This document shows, piece by piece, positions 22,846-33,817 of a DNA stretch of 64,000 nt. The position numbers were made by a program, and so were the translations under genes. The number at the start of each line of letters is the position of its first letter. Position 1 is the first letter of the stretch. The stretch comes from Solea solea (taxonomy: Eukaryota > Chordata > Actinopteri > Pleuronectiformes > Soleidae). Under the pieces are notes generated by a model. It had not been told where the DNA came from. It saw only the letters and a program-made list of their open reading frames with translations, and made no database searches. The stretch lies in NCBI RefSeq assembly GCF_958295425.1, contig NC_081136.1:884162-948161 (forward strand), given 5' to 3'.

Positions 22846-22890
22846 ATGTGATGTCTGGGGCTCCATAAATTAATTTTTATGTTTTTGAAC

Positions 22891-23008
22891 TGCAGGAGGA
22901 ACATGCAAACTCCACACAAAAAGACCTTCAGCCAAACTGAGATTGGAACCAGTGACCTTCTTGATGTGAGGCAAACAGTGCTAGCCACTACACCGCCATG
23001 TGGCGCCA
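22891..23008 (-). mobile_element. tRNA-headed short repeat, head half
   Basis: Reads 'caggaggaacatgcaaactc', 'cacacaaaaagaccttcagc', 'gattggaaccagtgaccttc' and 'gtgctagccactacaccgcc'. This is the reverse complement of the head of the family, including the B-box-like region (gattggaaccag) and the tRNA-like start. Together with 22456-22609 it makes one split copy. Confidence 0.7.
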
Positions 23009-23754
23009 TGCGTCAATGGATGAAGGGCAAAACGGGGGGGGTCTAAATCAGCTTTGAGTAAATTAAGTGCGTTGTAAATCCATGCCATTCACCTTCTCAC
23101 TTGGGCATACATACAAGTGGGTACCAGATGTAAGCATTTATTCAAGACCAGTATTCCCTGTGTCCTGACATTAACTCTTCAGACTGATTAAAACTCGAAG
23201 CTGTCACTCGGAGAGTTTGAAGGATTTGAGTGAAATATTCATGGACGCCTGTTTCAGACTCCATTTCCATCAAAGGGACACGGAGAGAACAAGAATAGGA
23301 AACCTGGGAAACAGTGTGGAGTGGTTTTATATGGTAAAAAAAAACAAAAAAACACTAAAATGTCCAGAGTGCAGCTTAGATCTTTAAAAGAAAGGGAGTT
23401 TTTATATTTGAGTGTATCTATTATACATCATCATAACATGAATAGGTTGTGTGTAGATTTTTCTTTTGCTCAAAGTCGTGCGATTGAACAAACGGCAAAT
23501 TTTATGAGCTACATTAAGGCTGTGCAAAAATATTCAAGTGGATGCAAAATGATAGGATTTGGCCCAAGGTGATGCAACATGAGCGCCGAGACGCTGAGCT
23601 GAGAAACATTTTAACTCTCATGCTCATACACACGAGTGCTGAAGATGAGCAAAGTAAAACAAAACATGCTATTGGTGATGAACAAGTGAGACTGAACGGG
23701 AGAAATTGAGTCAAACAGAAAATTCAAGTGTAAAACGACAACTGTTTTTGTTTT
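23009..23754. other. unassigned sequence
   Basis: No gene was seen. Weak open frames at 23321-23572 (plus) and 23514-23714 (minus) overlap each other and are not recognisable. Confidence 0.3.
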
Positions 23755-24105
23755 TTTATGTACGCTATGTTTAAAAAGAATGGAAACTGTTCCATCTGTT
23801 AGTTTATTGTCTTTACTCGATCTTGTGCAAAGTTAGCGATTCTAAGAGACAAAAATTACGCTTGTAGAGTGCATGAAATACTAATTTGTGGCCAGAAAAA
23901 AGGTAAAACATGCACATGAAATACTAATTTGTGGCCAGGAAATAGGTGAAACATGCGCATGAAATACTTATTTGTACGGGACAAGAAATCTACAAGTCAC
24001 AGACGTTTTTACATACATTATGTTTAAAAAGTGCCCTGAGTAGAATGGAGTCCCCCAAGCTGTTCCATCTGTCTTTACTCGATCTTGTGCAAAGTTAGTG
24101 TAACC
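23755..24105 (+). repeat. local direct duplication with a 43-bp minisatellite between
   Basis: 'ctatgtttaaaaagaatgga' near 23765 and 'cattatgtttaaaaagtgcc' near 24013 begin two similar blocks. Both continue through 'ctgttccatctgt' to 'ctttactcgatcttgtgcaa' and agttag. Between the blocks, 23870-23976, are two and a half copies of the same 43-bp unit as at 22615. A partial third echo (gacaaaaatgatgcttgta) occurs at 25485. Confidence 0.65.
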
Positions 24106-25210
24106 CCCCTTTACACCTATCACTTTAAGCTAGGGTTATATTAAAGCAAAAGGCAGGGTTATTATCTAGTTTAGACTCGATGAGGAGATTGGTTATATTT
24201 TAAATGGTCGTACTGTTGGTACAGACCTGTAATATCCCCCCCAAATAACTCACACGACAACAGACTGGCGATTTCTAATATAGCTACATATTTTGCAACA
24301 AAGTAATTGGTGGTGCCAATATCCCACAATTTAGATACTTATTAACAGTGGAATGTGATGGAATTAAGTTTTAAATTCACATTGACTTAGGTCAATAAAA
24401 ATTGTACCAAAACAGAAACATAAAAAAATATTTTCTAAGTTCGAGTGAATGGAAGAAATTAAAATAAAATTAAAAAAATAATACATGGAAAACAAAAAAT
24501 ATAAATTACTGCGCCACAGTGTCCTCTTTACATTTCATTATTTTGTAACATGAACTTATAATTACCTACAGCCACTATAACACAAACTACGATATCCTAC
24601 AAACAGGAATTTACATAACAATATATAATATAATTCAAAAATATAACCACATTGTTTCACAGTGCAACTCACATACATTACATCTTACAATGGACATTAA
24701 CAGCTAAATAGGATTCACACAGCACATAATATAACATGTTCATATATTCCTGTTACTCTTTTTAACAATATAACGACTGGTTTTAATAAGAGTTCAAGGC
24801 TAATCTTTATGTTTGTTTGTTTGTTTTTAGCAGCGTGCGACACATTGCTAATATAGTTAGCATGCTAAGGCATCGTGTTCAGTAGCAGCCGCAACTCACC
24901 GGAATATCAATGAACAGCTTCTCAGGAGTCCGACGCAGTTCAACACGATGTCAACAGCTTCTCAGTCATATCTTGTTTTTTAAAGGTTTAATTCTTATTT
25001 CAATGTTTCAATTCAACCCTTTGACTTTAGGTGTATTTAGCTCAAAGCTACGGAACTTCACTCACTTCCACCTGCACCGGGCAGGAAGGGAAACAAACAA
25101 AAACAAAGATCGTATATACGAGTGAGATGATGTCTCGCCCCTTCTCTCACACCTAAAACAGAGTGTACTGATGCACCTCTGCTTCCACCTTGTGGCCAAA
25201 TTAAAGAATT
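24106..25210. other. AT-rich unassigned sequence
   Basis: Strongly AT-rich from about 24360 to 24830. Near 24908-24970 the words 'aacagcttctcagg' and 'caacagcttctcagt' repeat 47 bases apart. It could be a diverged mobile element, but I see no termini or protein. Confidence 0.3.
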
Positions 25211-25260
25211 AGGTTATTTCAGAATCAGAATACTTTTATTATCCCGAAGGAAATTGTTTT
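25211..25260 (-). mobile_element. LINE 3' tail, reverse orientation
   Basis: 'tttcagaatcagaatacttt' then tattatcccgaaggaaattg is the reverse complement of the common fish LINE tail (aatttcc..gggat.aataaagtattctgattctg). No coding part is attached. Confidence 0.6.
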
Positions 25261-26640
25261 GTTACAGTTGCTCCATATCAGACTCAGTAAGTACCAGAAA
25301 AAAAAGAGTCAAATAATAATAATAATAAAAATAAAAAAAAAGAAAGAATTCTTTGAAAAAAAACAAACAAAAAAACCATTTCTTTAACGAAACCACAATT
25401 TAACAAAACAAAACATGAAATGCAGCTTAATTTTCAAAATGATGAGGTAGTAACCTGGATAATTTACATTAGGCATTCTAACAGACAAAAATGATGCTTG
25501 TACAACTCATTTAGGAGAGAAAAAGAGAGGACGAAGGTTCTCCTGTTTCTACTCCACAACAACAAACACAACAAAAATGCGATAAAACATGTCAGTTTTG
25601 TCAGTATTGAGTTCTGCTGCAGATGTCGCGGCTTTGATGTCATTATTTGAACCTCTGCTTGAGGCTGTTCCAGCTGAGGAGAGATTTTCTACACATTCAA
25701 CTGTTAGGGAAAGTAAAACGTCAGGAAAATAAGCAGCGAGGTGTTGATTATGAGACGGACAGTCGATAATATCTACCAGAGCAAACATCCATGACATGCT
25801 TTTACTTGAGAATTGAACTTCCGGGTCAATATTATGGATGAAATGGCACTCGTTGCATTGATAAAGATATATATACTTCTGGAGTGGATGATGGCTTTGT
25901 CGTTTCAGCATTCAAACTCTGTCTCATCATCCACAGGGAGGGAGGGAGTTCAGTTTGAACTTGCCGTTCGCTCTTCATTGTCTGAGCATCTTAGCGACTG
26001 TCAAACAGTCACAAACCAAACCCACATCGCTGCTTTCTGTCTCTGCTCCTCCATCGTCTCAAAGATCAGATGTGTCGACGGCTTCCTCCTCCTTCAGTAT
26101 CCCCAGCTCACACACTCTGAATTATACAATTAAACTCTCCGATTTTTGCATTTCAAAGCCTCCGCTCCTCATCAAAGCACAAACGACGTACACAAACCGG
26201 GGCTTATGAAAACCAGTGGAAGAAGTTGAAACATGCCTTCAGACCACACACACACACACACACACACGTGTCTTAAACGCAAGTAACTGGTTCTGATGTC
26301 ACGCCTTTGTGTCGTCTTCTCTCTGTTTTCTTTCTTCCTTTTCTTTTCACGTTGTTTTCTGTGAATGCGCCGCTTCCCCTCTCCGCTCATTAGCCTCATT
26401 AGCTGTAAAAAAAAGAAAGAAGTCACCTCTCCAAACTTCCTCCTCTCTCACTCCAGTTACTTTGCTCATTTCCTCACATCCTCAGCGACTCTGTGGCCGC
26501 TCACTTCTCGTGTCTGTGAGTTCACTCTTTCTTCCCTTTGTGGTGAAAACTGGGAGAGCAGTGACGTGAAGTGCTGATTTATATCTCTGTAGAAAGATAT
26601 CGTGAATCACTGACACTCCATTTAATATAAATGAGGTTTT
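25261..26640. other. unassigned sequence
   Basis: A-rich at 25300-25380. A 120-codon minus frame at 25911-25549 is not recognisable and contains no clear motif. A CA microsatellite lies at 26247-26268, and about 26280-26560 is CT-rich. Confidence 0.3.
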
Positions 26641-26649
26641 AACCACATT

Positions 26650-26830
26650 TTTTGGTTATCTTTAGGTTGCGGGATCGTTCCCTGAAGGTTCTCCTGTGGT
26701 TCCCACAGAAAGTTTCCCTAAAGCTTTGGTTGCACATTTGGTTCCCAGAACGTTACTTTGTCAAAAACCCCACACAAACGTTTAGAGAACGTTCTCTGAA
26801 GGTTCCCAGAGCATTCCCCTAATGTTAAGG
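26650..26830. repeat. dispersed 'gttccc/aacgtt' repeat
   Basis: The words 'gatcgttccctgaaggttct', 'ggttcccacagaaagtttcc', 'ggttcccagaacgttacttt' and 'agaacgttctctgaaggttc' recur over 180 bases. This is a diverged, low-complexity repeat that I remember as common in fish. Confidence 0.45.
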
Positions 26831-28732
26831 AGATCATTATCTCCTTGCATCTAAAGTCCATCAAGCTTCATTATTTATGCAACGACTTCTAAAAGTCTGA
26901 GGCTCGAATCTGGAAAAGTTTCCCATAAACGCGGCATCAATTCAAAACCACTCGGAACGCTGTAGTACACATGCCAGGCCTGTAAGTGGCGCTGTGACAA
27001 AGGATTACGGTACAAATAACCCAGGGATTGAGGGACGGGAAACCTAGCCTTAGCATGTTCAGATCAACTTAGTAACCAGAGCATTTGAAATGTACGACCA
27101 CCTTAATATCACATTTTTGTTGTGTTGGGACGCAGCTAGCATAGCTTAGCATAAGCTAACGTGGCGCGTTCAGATGTGAAAATCTACAAATATCCAGTTT
27201 CCCTTAAATACTTTGTATAATGTACTTATTTTCCCAGGTAAGAAGATAAAAACACGCTCGTAACTGTGGAGTTAGCAGTTAGCGTAAAACGACGGGAGGC
27301 GACTGAAGCTCGCTCATTAACACCACCTCTGTGTTTCATTCTTTGTTTCCCAGGCAACAAGGATATTATTACACGCTTGTTGAAATTGGATTTGTCTGCT
27401 GAGGCTCAGCTAAATCCAAAATAACTGCTGAGTCATGGTCAGTGGACACATATTTATTGTTGCCCCCCCAAAAAAATGTAAGTATGGGAGTTAAAAAACA
27501 AAAATCCACTCTCCTTTGCCTTTATTATGAAATGTAGTTATTTTGCTGAACTGTAAGCGATGCTATGCTAACCGGCTGCTGACTCATGGTGAATGAGGTG
27601 TAGCATCAGCAGCAGTATTAAATAATAAAAAACTCTTGATGAAGATGGAATCATAACTGTTTCAAACTGATAAGACAGAAGTGATAGATGTCGGGCGTCC
27701 TCGCGTGCACTGACTGCTTCTTAAAAACTCAAACTCTCCTCTTTTACCCCCCCACCTTATTTCCTGAGCTGATTTAAAGGGCAATTGTGAGGCATAAGCT
27801 TTCTTCCTTTCGTCTTCAGCTTCCTTTACAATATCAGGGGGGAAAAAAAGGAGAGGAGGCTTTTCTCAATCACGATCAACAATGAGTTGGAGCCACTTCT
27901 TTTTACTTCAGGATTATCTTTTTGAATTCATTTGAATCTGCCCAAACTTGAGCTGTGAGTGAGCTCTGCCCTCCATGTTTTCTCTCTCTCCTGCTCTTCA
28001 TCCGTCCATCTTGCCGACTCATAACGTATTCCATTATGCCTCCATGATTCCTCCCCCTCACTCACTCACGCTCCCAGAGCCCCTGCCTCCCTCTCCTCGC
28101 CGTCTTTGTCTTTCCATTATCTGTCAGATTCCACTCCTCCTTTCTTTTTTTAATCCTCTCCGGTGTTTGGCCGCGGTGCTTCCTCTGCTCGCAGCCTCAA
28201 GGTCAGATTTGGAGTTCTAATCACAAAGCGCTGTGGCAGTGACCCGGCCTGGAGCACGTACTGTACACTCGTGTGTGATTACAGTCGGGATTCAGGCGTT
28301 CCTTTCGTCATCGTCTTGTTTATTTATTAATCATCATCTCGTCCTCTGCTGTCACGCCTCCTGTGTTCAGGGCTGTTGCCGCGGCGATGAGTGTTCTGAC
28401 CCCGCAGCCGGACACACAGACCAAACCCCAGTTGTGCGTTTTCATTTCTCGTCTGCGTGTACGACTCTGACTGCAGGTGAAGGATGTGTGAGCTGAATTC
28501 ATGCACATGTGAAGGTTTGTGAACAGAGAGAATGATGTGGTCTGGATTCCCTTCACTCTCTCTCTCCCTGTGCAGATGCTGCAGAGCTTCTCAGAGAAAC
28601 ACTGACCCTGAAAGTTTGCCGGCGAGCTGGGACTGTCATTGATCACTTCTCGTGTTGTCAAAAAATAATAAAAGAAATCTCCGCGGCAGCGACCGACTCC
28701 AGTGTCCAACCTCTGAGGTTTGCTTTGAACCC
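26831..28732. other. unassigned sequence
   Basis: No exon was recognised. 27960-28160 is rich in C and T (plus strand) and gives a Pro/Ser/Leu-rich frame that is compositional only. 27760-27850 could be conserved non-coding DNA; this is not provable here. Confidence 0.3.
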
Positions 28733-29205
28733 GAAAATATTGCAAGGGATTGAAAAAATATTTAGAGGGAACGTAAAAAATATTGCGAGGGAACGTAAAA
28801 AAAAATATTGCGAGGGAACCTAAAAAATATTGCAAGGGAACGCAAAAATATTGCGAGGGAACCTAAAAAATGTTGCGAGGCAACGCAAAAAATTATGCGA
28901 GGGAACATACAAAATATTGCGAGGGAACGTAAAAAAATATTGCGAGGGAATGTTTTAAATATTGCGAGGGAACGCAAAAATATTGCGAGGGAACCTAAAA
29001 AATATTGCGAGGCAACGCAAAAAATTATGCGAGGGAACGTAAAAAATATTGCAAGGAACGTAAACAAATATTGCGAGGGAATGTTTTAAATATTGCGAGG
29101 GAACGTAAAAAATATTGCGAGGGAATGTTTTAAATATTGCAAGGGAAAATAAAAAATATTGCGAGGGAACAAAAAATATTGCAAGGGAACGCAAAACATA
29201 TTTAT
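28733..29205 (+). repeat. 22-bp minisatellite with a 132-bp higher-order period
   Basis: About 21 copies of a unit close to gcgagggaacgtaaaaaata plus tt. Variants (gaaccta, gcaacgcaaaaaattat, gaatgttttaaat, gaacgcaaaaat) recur in the same order: the block starting gaacctaaaaaatgttgcga at 28859 restarts at 28991, a period of 132 bases or six units. Open frames on both strands are period artefacts. Confidence 0.85.
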
Positions 29206-30796
29206 TATATGCTACGACTACTAATGTGAACTCTTTGCAGGTTATTTTTGGTACAATTTCTAATGGAAAAAAACCAAAACGTACCCAACCGTTCCTCTGG
29301 GTGTAAACACACCATGAGAAGAAGACGAAGACCAGTTTGACCTTTGACATGCACATGCCTCACCTCCACACTTGTTTGTGTGCACGTCTGAAACGCAGAT
29401 CAAGTGTCGCTGCACGTGCACAAACATTCAGGTCACTGACGTTGACATTGCAGATGCATCAGAGGTTAGATTTCAGGTCTTCCAGGACTCGTCCACACCT
29501 GTCCCACTCTCTCAGAACCACTTCACAAACGGTTGCGTTGGGTGTGATGATGAAAACAACTGAATTTTTAAAGAGCCCGCGGTGGAGCGCCCCGAGCAGG
29601 GACCGCCCGATGACATCACAGGACGCTCGGCTAACCTCGGAGCTTCTCCTCAGGTGCTGCTGTTGTTCAGAAAAAACAAGAAAAAACCACCAGCCCTTGA
29701 TTCAGGAAGACAAAGTCCTCCCTGTGGACGCCGCACTTTGTCCTGCACATAAATATTGAATTGTGTCGAGCACAGCGGCAGAAACTCCAACATCGGCTCT
29801 GTATTCCGAACACTTCCACCCCGTGAGGACGAATTAGCATAAAAATCGTCCTTTTTTTTGCGAAACTTTCTCCGAGTCGGGAGAAGAGCGACAGTCGGAG
29901 AGTGTATAATTTATCAGTGGGTACAGTGTAATTAAAGCCCATGGTACTGACATGACACAAACCTTTTCTTTTATAAAGCTAAACAATAAAAGCCGCCGCG
30001 CTCTCTTTGTGCTGCTGTATTTTTGGCAAGAGGGAAAAATACAGTTTCCTTGTTTTCCAGTGTTTCTCGATTGCGAACGACGTGACATTGTTCTTTGTAT
30101 GTGCAGTCGCCTCCTGGGCTGCTTATTTTCCCCTCGCACAGGGATGTCTTCTCCAAGATCAAGATAAATCTCCTCTGCACACACACACACAGAGAGAGAG
30201 AGAGGACCAGCCGCTGTACCAGTGACATTATTTGCTCTCAAGACTCTTTTGAGCTTGACAACATAATTACCAAAGCTGAGTCCTGGTGCAATTAAAAGCC
30301 AGCAGCTGCTGACAGCGAGGGCTTGTGTAGCGAGAACACAGCAGGGATGAGACAGGATCTTAACAAAAACGCTGGTTTTAGAGAAGAACCACTCTGGTTT
30401 CCTGACAGCATGAGGAACATCAGGTAGTTTAGCAATCTCAGGAGGACTTAACATCAATGACACGATCCTGAACTTACCTTCTCCTACCACAGGAGGCCTC
30501 AGACAGAGAGAGGACCGAGCTGAAGTGTGGAGTCCACGTTCTCGTCTGACTCGACGTGAGGATTAAAGTCGACAGGAGTTATTGATTTGGAGCGTATACT
30601 TGTTCTCCCGGAGCCCCCACACACACAAACACCGGGTTCTTTACAGGACTTGAGTGAAGATGATCGAGCTTCAGAGACCTGACAGATGTTCTCAAGTGCG
30701 TCTCATCACCGTGAACAACAGTTACATGGAATTACATGGAAAACAGACCCTCAAAGACTGACTGCAGTTCAAGAGGTTTGGCAAAAAGCTGCATTG

Positions 30797-30831
<35 letters not shown>

Positions 30832-31476
30832 GCTAACACTTGTGCCACATGTTGGATTGATGACTTTTCGTAAGCTCTAAGTCAGTGTTGACCGAGCTTT
30901 TCGTTCACAGGTAACGGCGTCGTAACTGCGTCGTCGTTTCCAACGTCTGGCTCCTTTTTTGGTGGGCGTATCCAGAGTGGAATCCATGTGTTGTGAGCGG
31001 CGTGGATGTCTCCTAACTTTACCGTACATATAACATTTACTCCGCTTCACATCCACCAAGACTACACCAGGTTGTTTTAGAGAATCCCGATCATAATGAA
31101 CTGCTTCGCAGCCAAGAAGAAGAGTTTAGAACTCAACAGCAGGACGGTCTCGTCGTACAGGACGTGTGACTCAGTTACCAGCTGACAGAAATATCCCCCG
31201 GGTGTCAGGGATCTATTTAGATAAAGTCGTGCTCAGACACACACCACAGAGCCCGAGACTAAGAATGCATGACCAGAGGGAAATAACTGTCACTCGTCTA
31301 AATCTTCATCTCCCTGCGTCCTCGTTTCCATGGTTCACATTCAGCGTGAATCAGAGATATAATTTGTGCCGAGCCACAGAGACAGACCATAATATGACAC
31401 AGCCTCGCAGAAGCCAATCATCTGCTCTGTAGCTACAGAACCGGGTTAAAAATCGCTCTACCCGTTTATTCGATAT
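29206..31476. other. unassigned sequence with microsatellites
   Basis: No gene was recognised. A CA/GA microsatellite lies at 30179-30204 and AT at 30797-30830. 30220-30320 (ttgacaacataattacc, gtgcaattaaaagccagc) is a candidate conserved non-coding stretch. Confidence 0.3.
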
Positions 31477-32230
31477 TAAAATATTCACATTTAAGAAGCT
31501 GAAAAATGACAGAAACCAGAAAATATCCACATTTAAGAAGCTGAAAAATGACAGAAAGTAGAAAATATTCACATTTAAGAAGCTGAAAAATGACAGAAAG
31601 TAGAAAATATCCACATTTAAGAAGCTGAAAAATGACAGAAAGTAGAAAATATCCACATTTAAGAAGCTGAAAAACGACAGAAAGTAGAAAATATTCACAT
31701 TTAAGAAGCTGAAAAATGACAGAAACTGGAAAATATTCACATTTAAGAAGCTGAAAAATTACAGAAAGTAGAAAATATCCACATTTAAGAAGCTGAAAAA
31801 TGACAGAAACCAGAAAATATCCACATTTAAGAAGCTGAAAAATGACAGAAAGTAGAAAATATTCACATTTAAGAAGCTGAAAAATGACAGAAAGTAGAAA
31901 ATATTCACATTTAAGAAGCTGAAAAATGACAGAAAGTAGAAAATATTCACATTTAAGAAGCTGAAAAATGACAGAAAGTAGAAAATATCCACATTTAAGA
32001 AGCTGAAAAATGACAGAAAGTAGAAAATATTCACATTTAAGAAGCTGAAAAATGACAGAAAGTAGAAAATATTCACATTTAAGAAGCTGAAAAATGACAG
32101 AAAGTAGAAAATATTCACATTTAAGAAGCTGAAAAATGACAGAAACTGGAAAATATTCACATTTAAGAAGCTGAAAAATGACAGAAAGTAGAAAATATTC
32201 ACATTTAAGAAGCTGAAAAATGACAGAAAA
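31477..32230 (-). repeat. 42-bp minisatellite, 18 copies
   Basis: The unit on the plus strand is aaaatattcacatttaagaa followed by gctgaaaaatgacagaaagtag. Because 42 is a multiple of three and the unit lacks stops on the minus strand, an open frame of 259 codons crosses the array (FQLLKCEYFLLSVI repeated 18 times). It is not evidence of a gene. Copies vary almost only at ttcac/tccac and at agtag/accag/actgg, so the array is young or homogenised. 32231-32280 just beyond it matches the end of the dispersed repeat at 35741-36060. Confidence 0.9.
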
Positions 32231-32280
32231 CTCAAACTGATTCATCGATGATCAAATAGTTGATGATTAATTTAATAATC

Positions 32281-33679
32281 TCTACTCTACTCAAAAGTAA
32301 CATTAATCTTAGTCGTATTTAACACAAGCAATAATCCGATATTTGCTTATAAGTGGATGTAATGTTGATCTAATCTTTTACATGAATATGAATGAAATAT
32401 TCTAATGCCAGTGCCAATAATCAGATTAAAGGCTCATTAATCTGTGTTGCCAAACTTTAAGACATTACAAACAAGCATCAGAATATTAACTATGAGTTTG
32501 TTGTTTTTTTTGTTAAAACCTGGAGCAGCGTTCGTTCATTCAGCCCAGAAATAATAGAAATTAAATGTTTGGCCCCCTTGAGCGGCAAAGACGGAACGTA
32601 ATAGCATTTTCATTAGGGAGTTTATTTATTTATTTACCGTTGAAGTGATATGATATTTGTTTAATTATGGAAAAGCAGCGAACGGCACTCTGGGACGTAA
32701 AAAGCAGCTTGTGAGAGGAAAAAAAGAAGGCAGCGAGGCATGAAATACAAAAATGTTGTGTTTATGAAGTCTTCCACAGCGCTTAATCATCCCGGTGTCA
32801 ATAGAGCAGCTTCCTCCGGGCGTGTCAACAGTCTGCTTTGTCTTTTTTGTTGTTGTTGTTGTTCGTCTAAAGCTGCCCTGACATTTCAAACTCCCCACAA
32901 AAAAGAAATCATTTCTATAAAAGGGTTTGTTTTCTTTCCTCAGAAGAAAAAAGCGTTAAAAAACACAAAAACAGCCACTTTCATTTGTACACGTCAGGAA
33001 CTCTTCAGACAAAACAGACAAAAGTTTCGTCTTTCAAACTTCCAAAACACAACAACTCACCACCTGCGCTGTGAAGTTCATAGAAAGTGTCTGCGAGGTG
33101 AGCGCGGTCAGACACTTTTGATCATTTTTTTCCAGAGTGGAGTGAGACGACTACGTTTATTTGTCTAAATATATCCCATAATTCCCCTCGTTGTTTGAGG
33201 TATGAAACTCAATTCAGAACAAATGACCAGTGGAGGCCGAGCTAATCATGTATTGATTTAGAAATGATGATATCTGCGTCTACGGGAAATTAGAAACTAG
33301 TGTCACTTATATTTAGTTCCACTTCTCAATTTAGTAAAAACCAGGCTTATATTTTCACACAGGCACCGCCTCCTCTTCTCATCTCCAAGAACCAGATGCC
33401 GTTTGTCCTGAGTCCTGAGTGTCTGTGTGTGGGAACGGTGCCCGATGTTCATGAGGGTCAGAAATCTGCGTGACGTTCTCATCGATGTCATGCATGTGTC
33501 CATATGATGCTTCTAAATGGAGGTCAGGAGCAGGAATAACGGCGACTTTGGCGTTCAATTCACCTTGAAGCGTTCATTCAAATGAGCGTTATCTTCTAAC
33601 GATGAACACTGGCCTTCAAACTTGGATAATCTGGGAATTACCGACCAGCGGTCGAACATCTCCTCTGCTCCAGTGTTCA
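32281..33679. other. unassigned sequence
   Basis: No gene was recognised. 32280-32520 is AT-rich. A short ttg/gtt run occurs at 32845-32862. Open frames on either strand around 32665-33168 are not recognisable. Confidence 0.3.
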
Positions 33680-33817
33680 TTCTCCGGTTTCTCCAGGTTC
33701 TCCGGGTTCTCCGGTTTGCTCTCACAGTCCAAAAAACATGCAGATCTTTAAATTGACCGTAGGTGTGAGGGTGAATGGTTGTTTGACCCAGAGGATGAAG
33801 TGGTAGAAGATGAGATG
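33680..33817 (+). mobile_element. tRNA-headed short repeat, 3' part
   Basis: 'tctccggtttctccaggttc', 'ctcacagtccaaaaaacatg', 'cagatctttaaattgaccgt', 'aggtgtgagggtgaatggtt' and 'gatgaagtggtagaagatga' follow the middle and tail of the family in order. The head is missing and the ctccggttct words near the start are locally repeated. Confidence 0.65.

Noticed and set aside
22615..23976. CRISPR-like array of regularly spaced repeats
   Set aside because: Units are contiguous 43-bp tandem repeats without unique spacers, in a vertebrate genome.
25549..25911. 120-codon minus frame
   Set aside because: No known motif; next to A-rich DNA and a LINE tail; likely chance.
28762..29356. Overlapping minus and plus open frames with FPRNIF / NIARERK repeats
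   Set aside because: Products of the 22-bp minisatellite in several frames.
31466..32245. 259-codon minus frame as a real repeat protein
   Set aside because: Entirely explained by a 42-bp tandem unit (three times fourteen) without stops.
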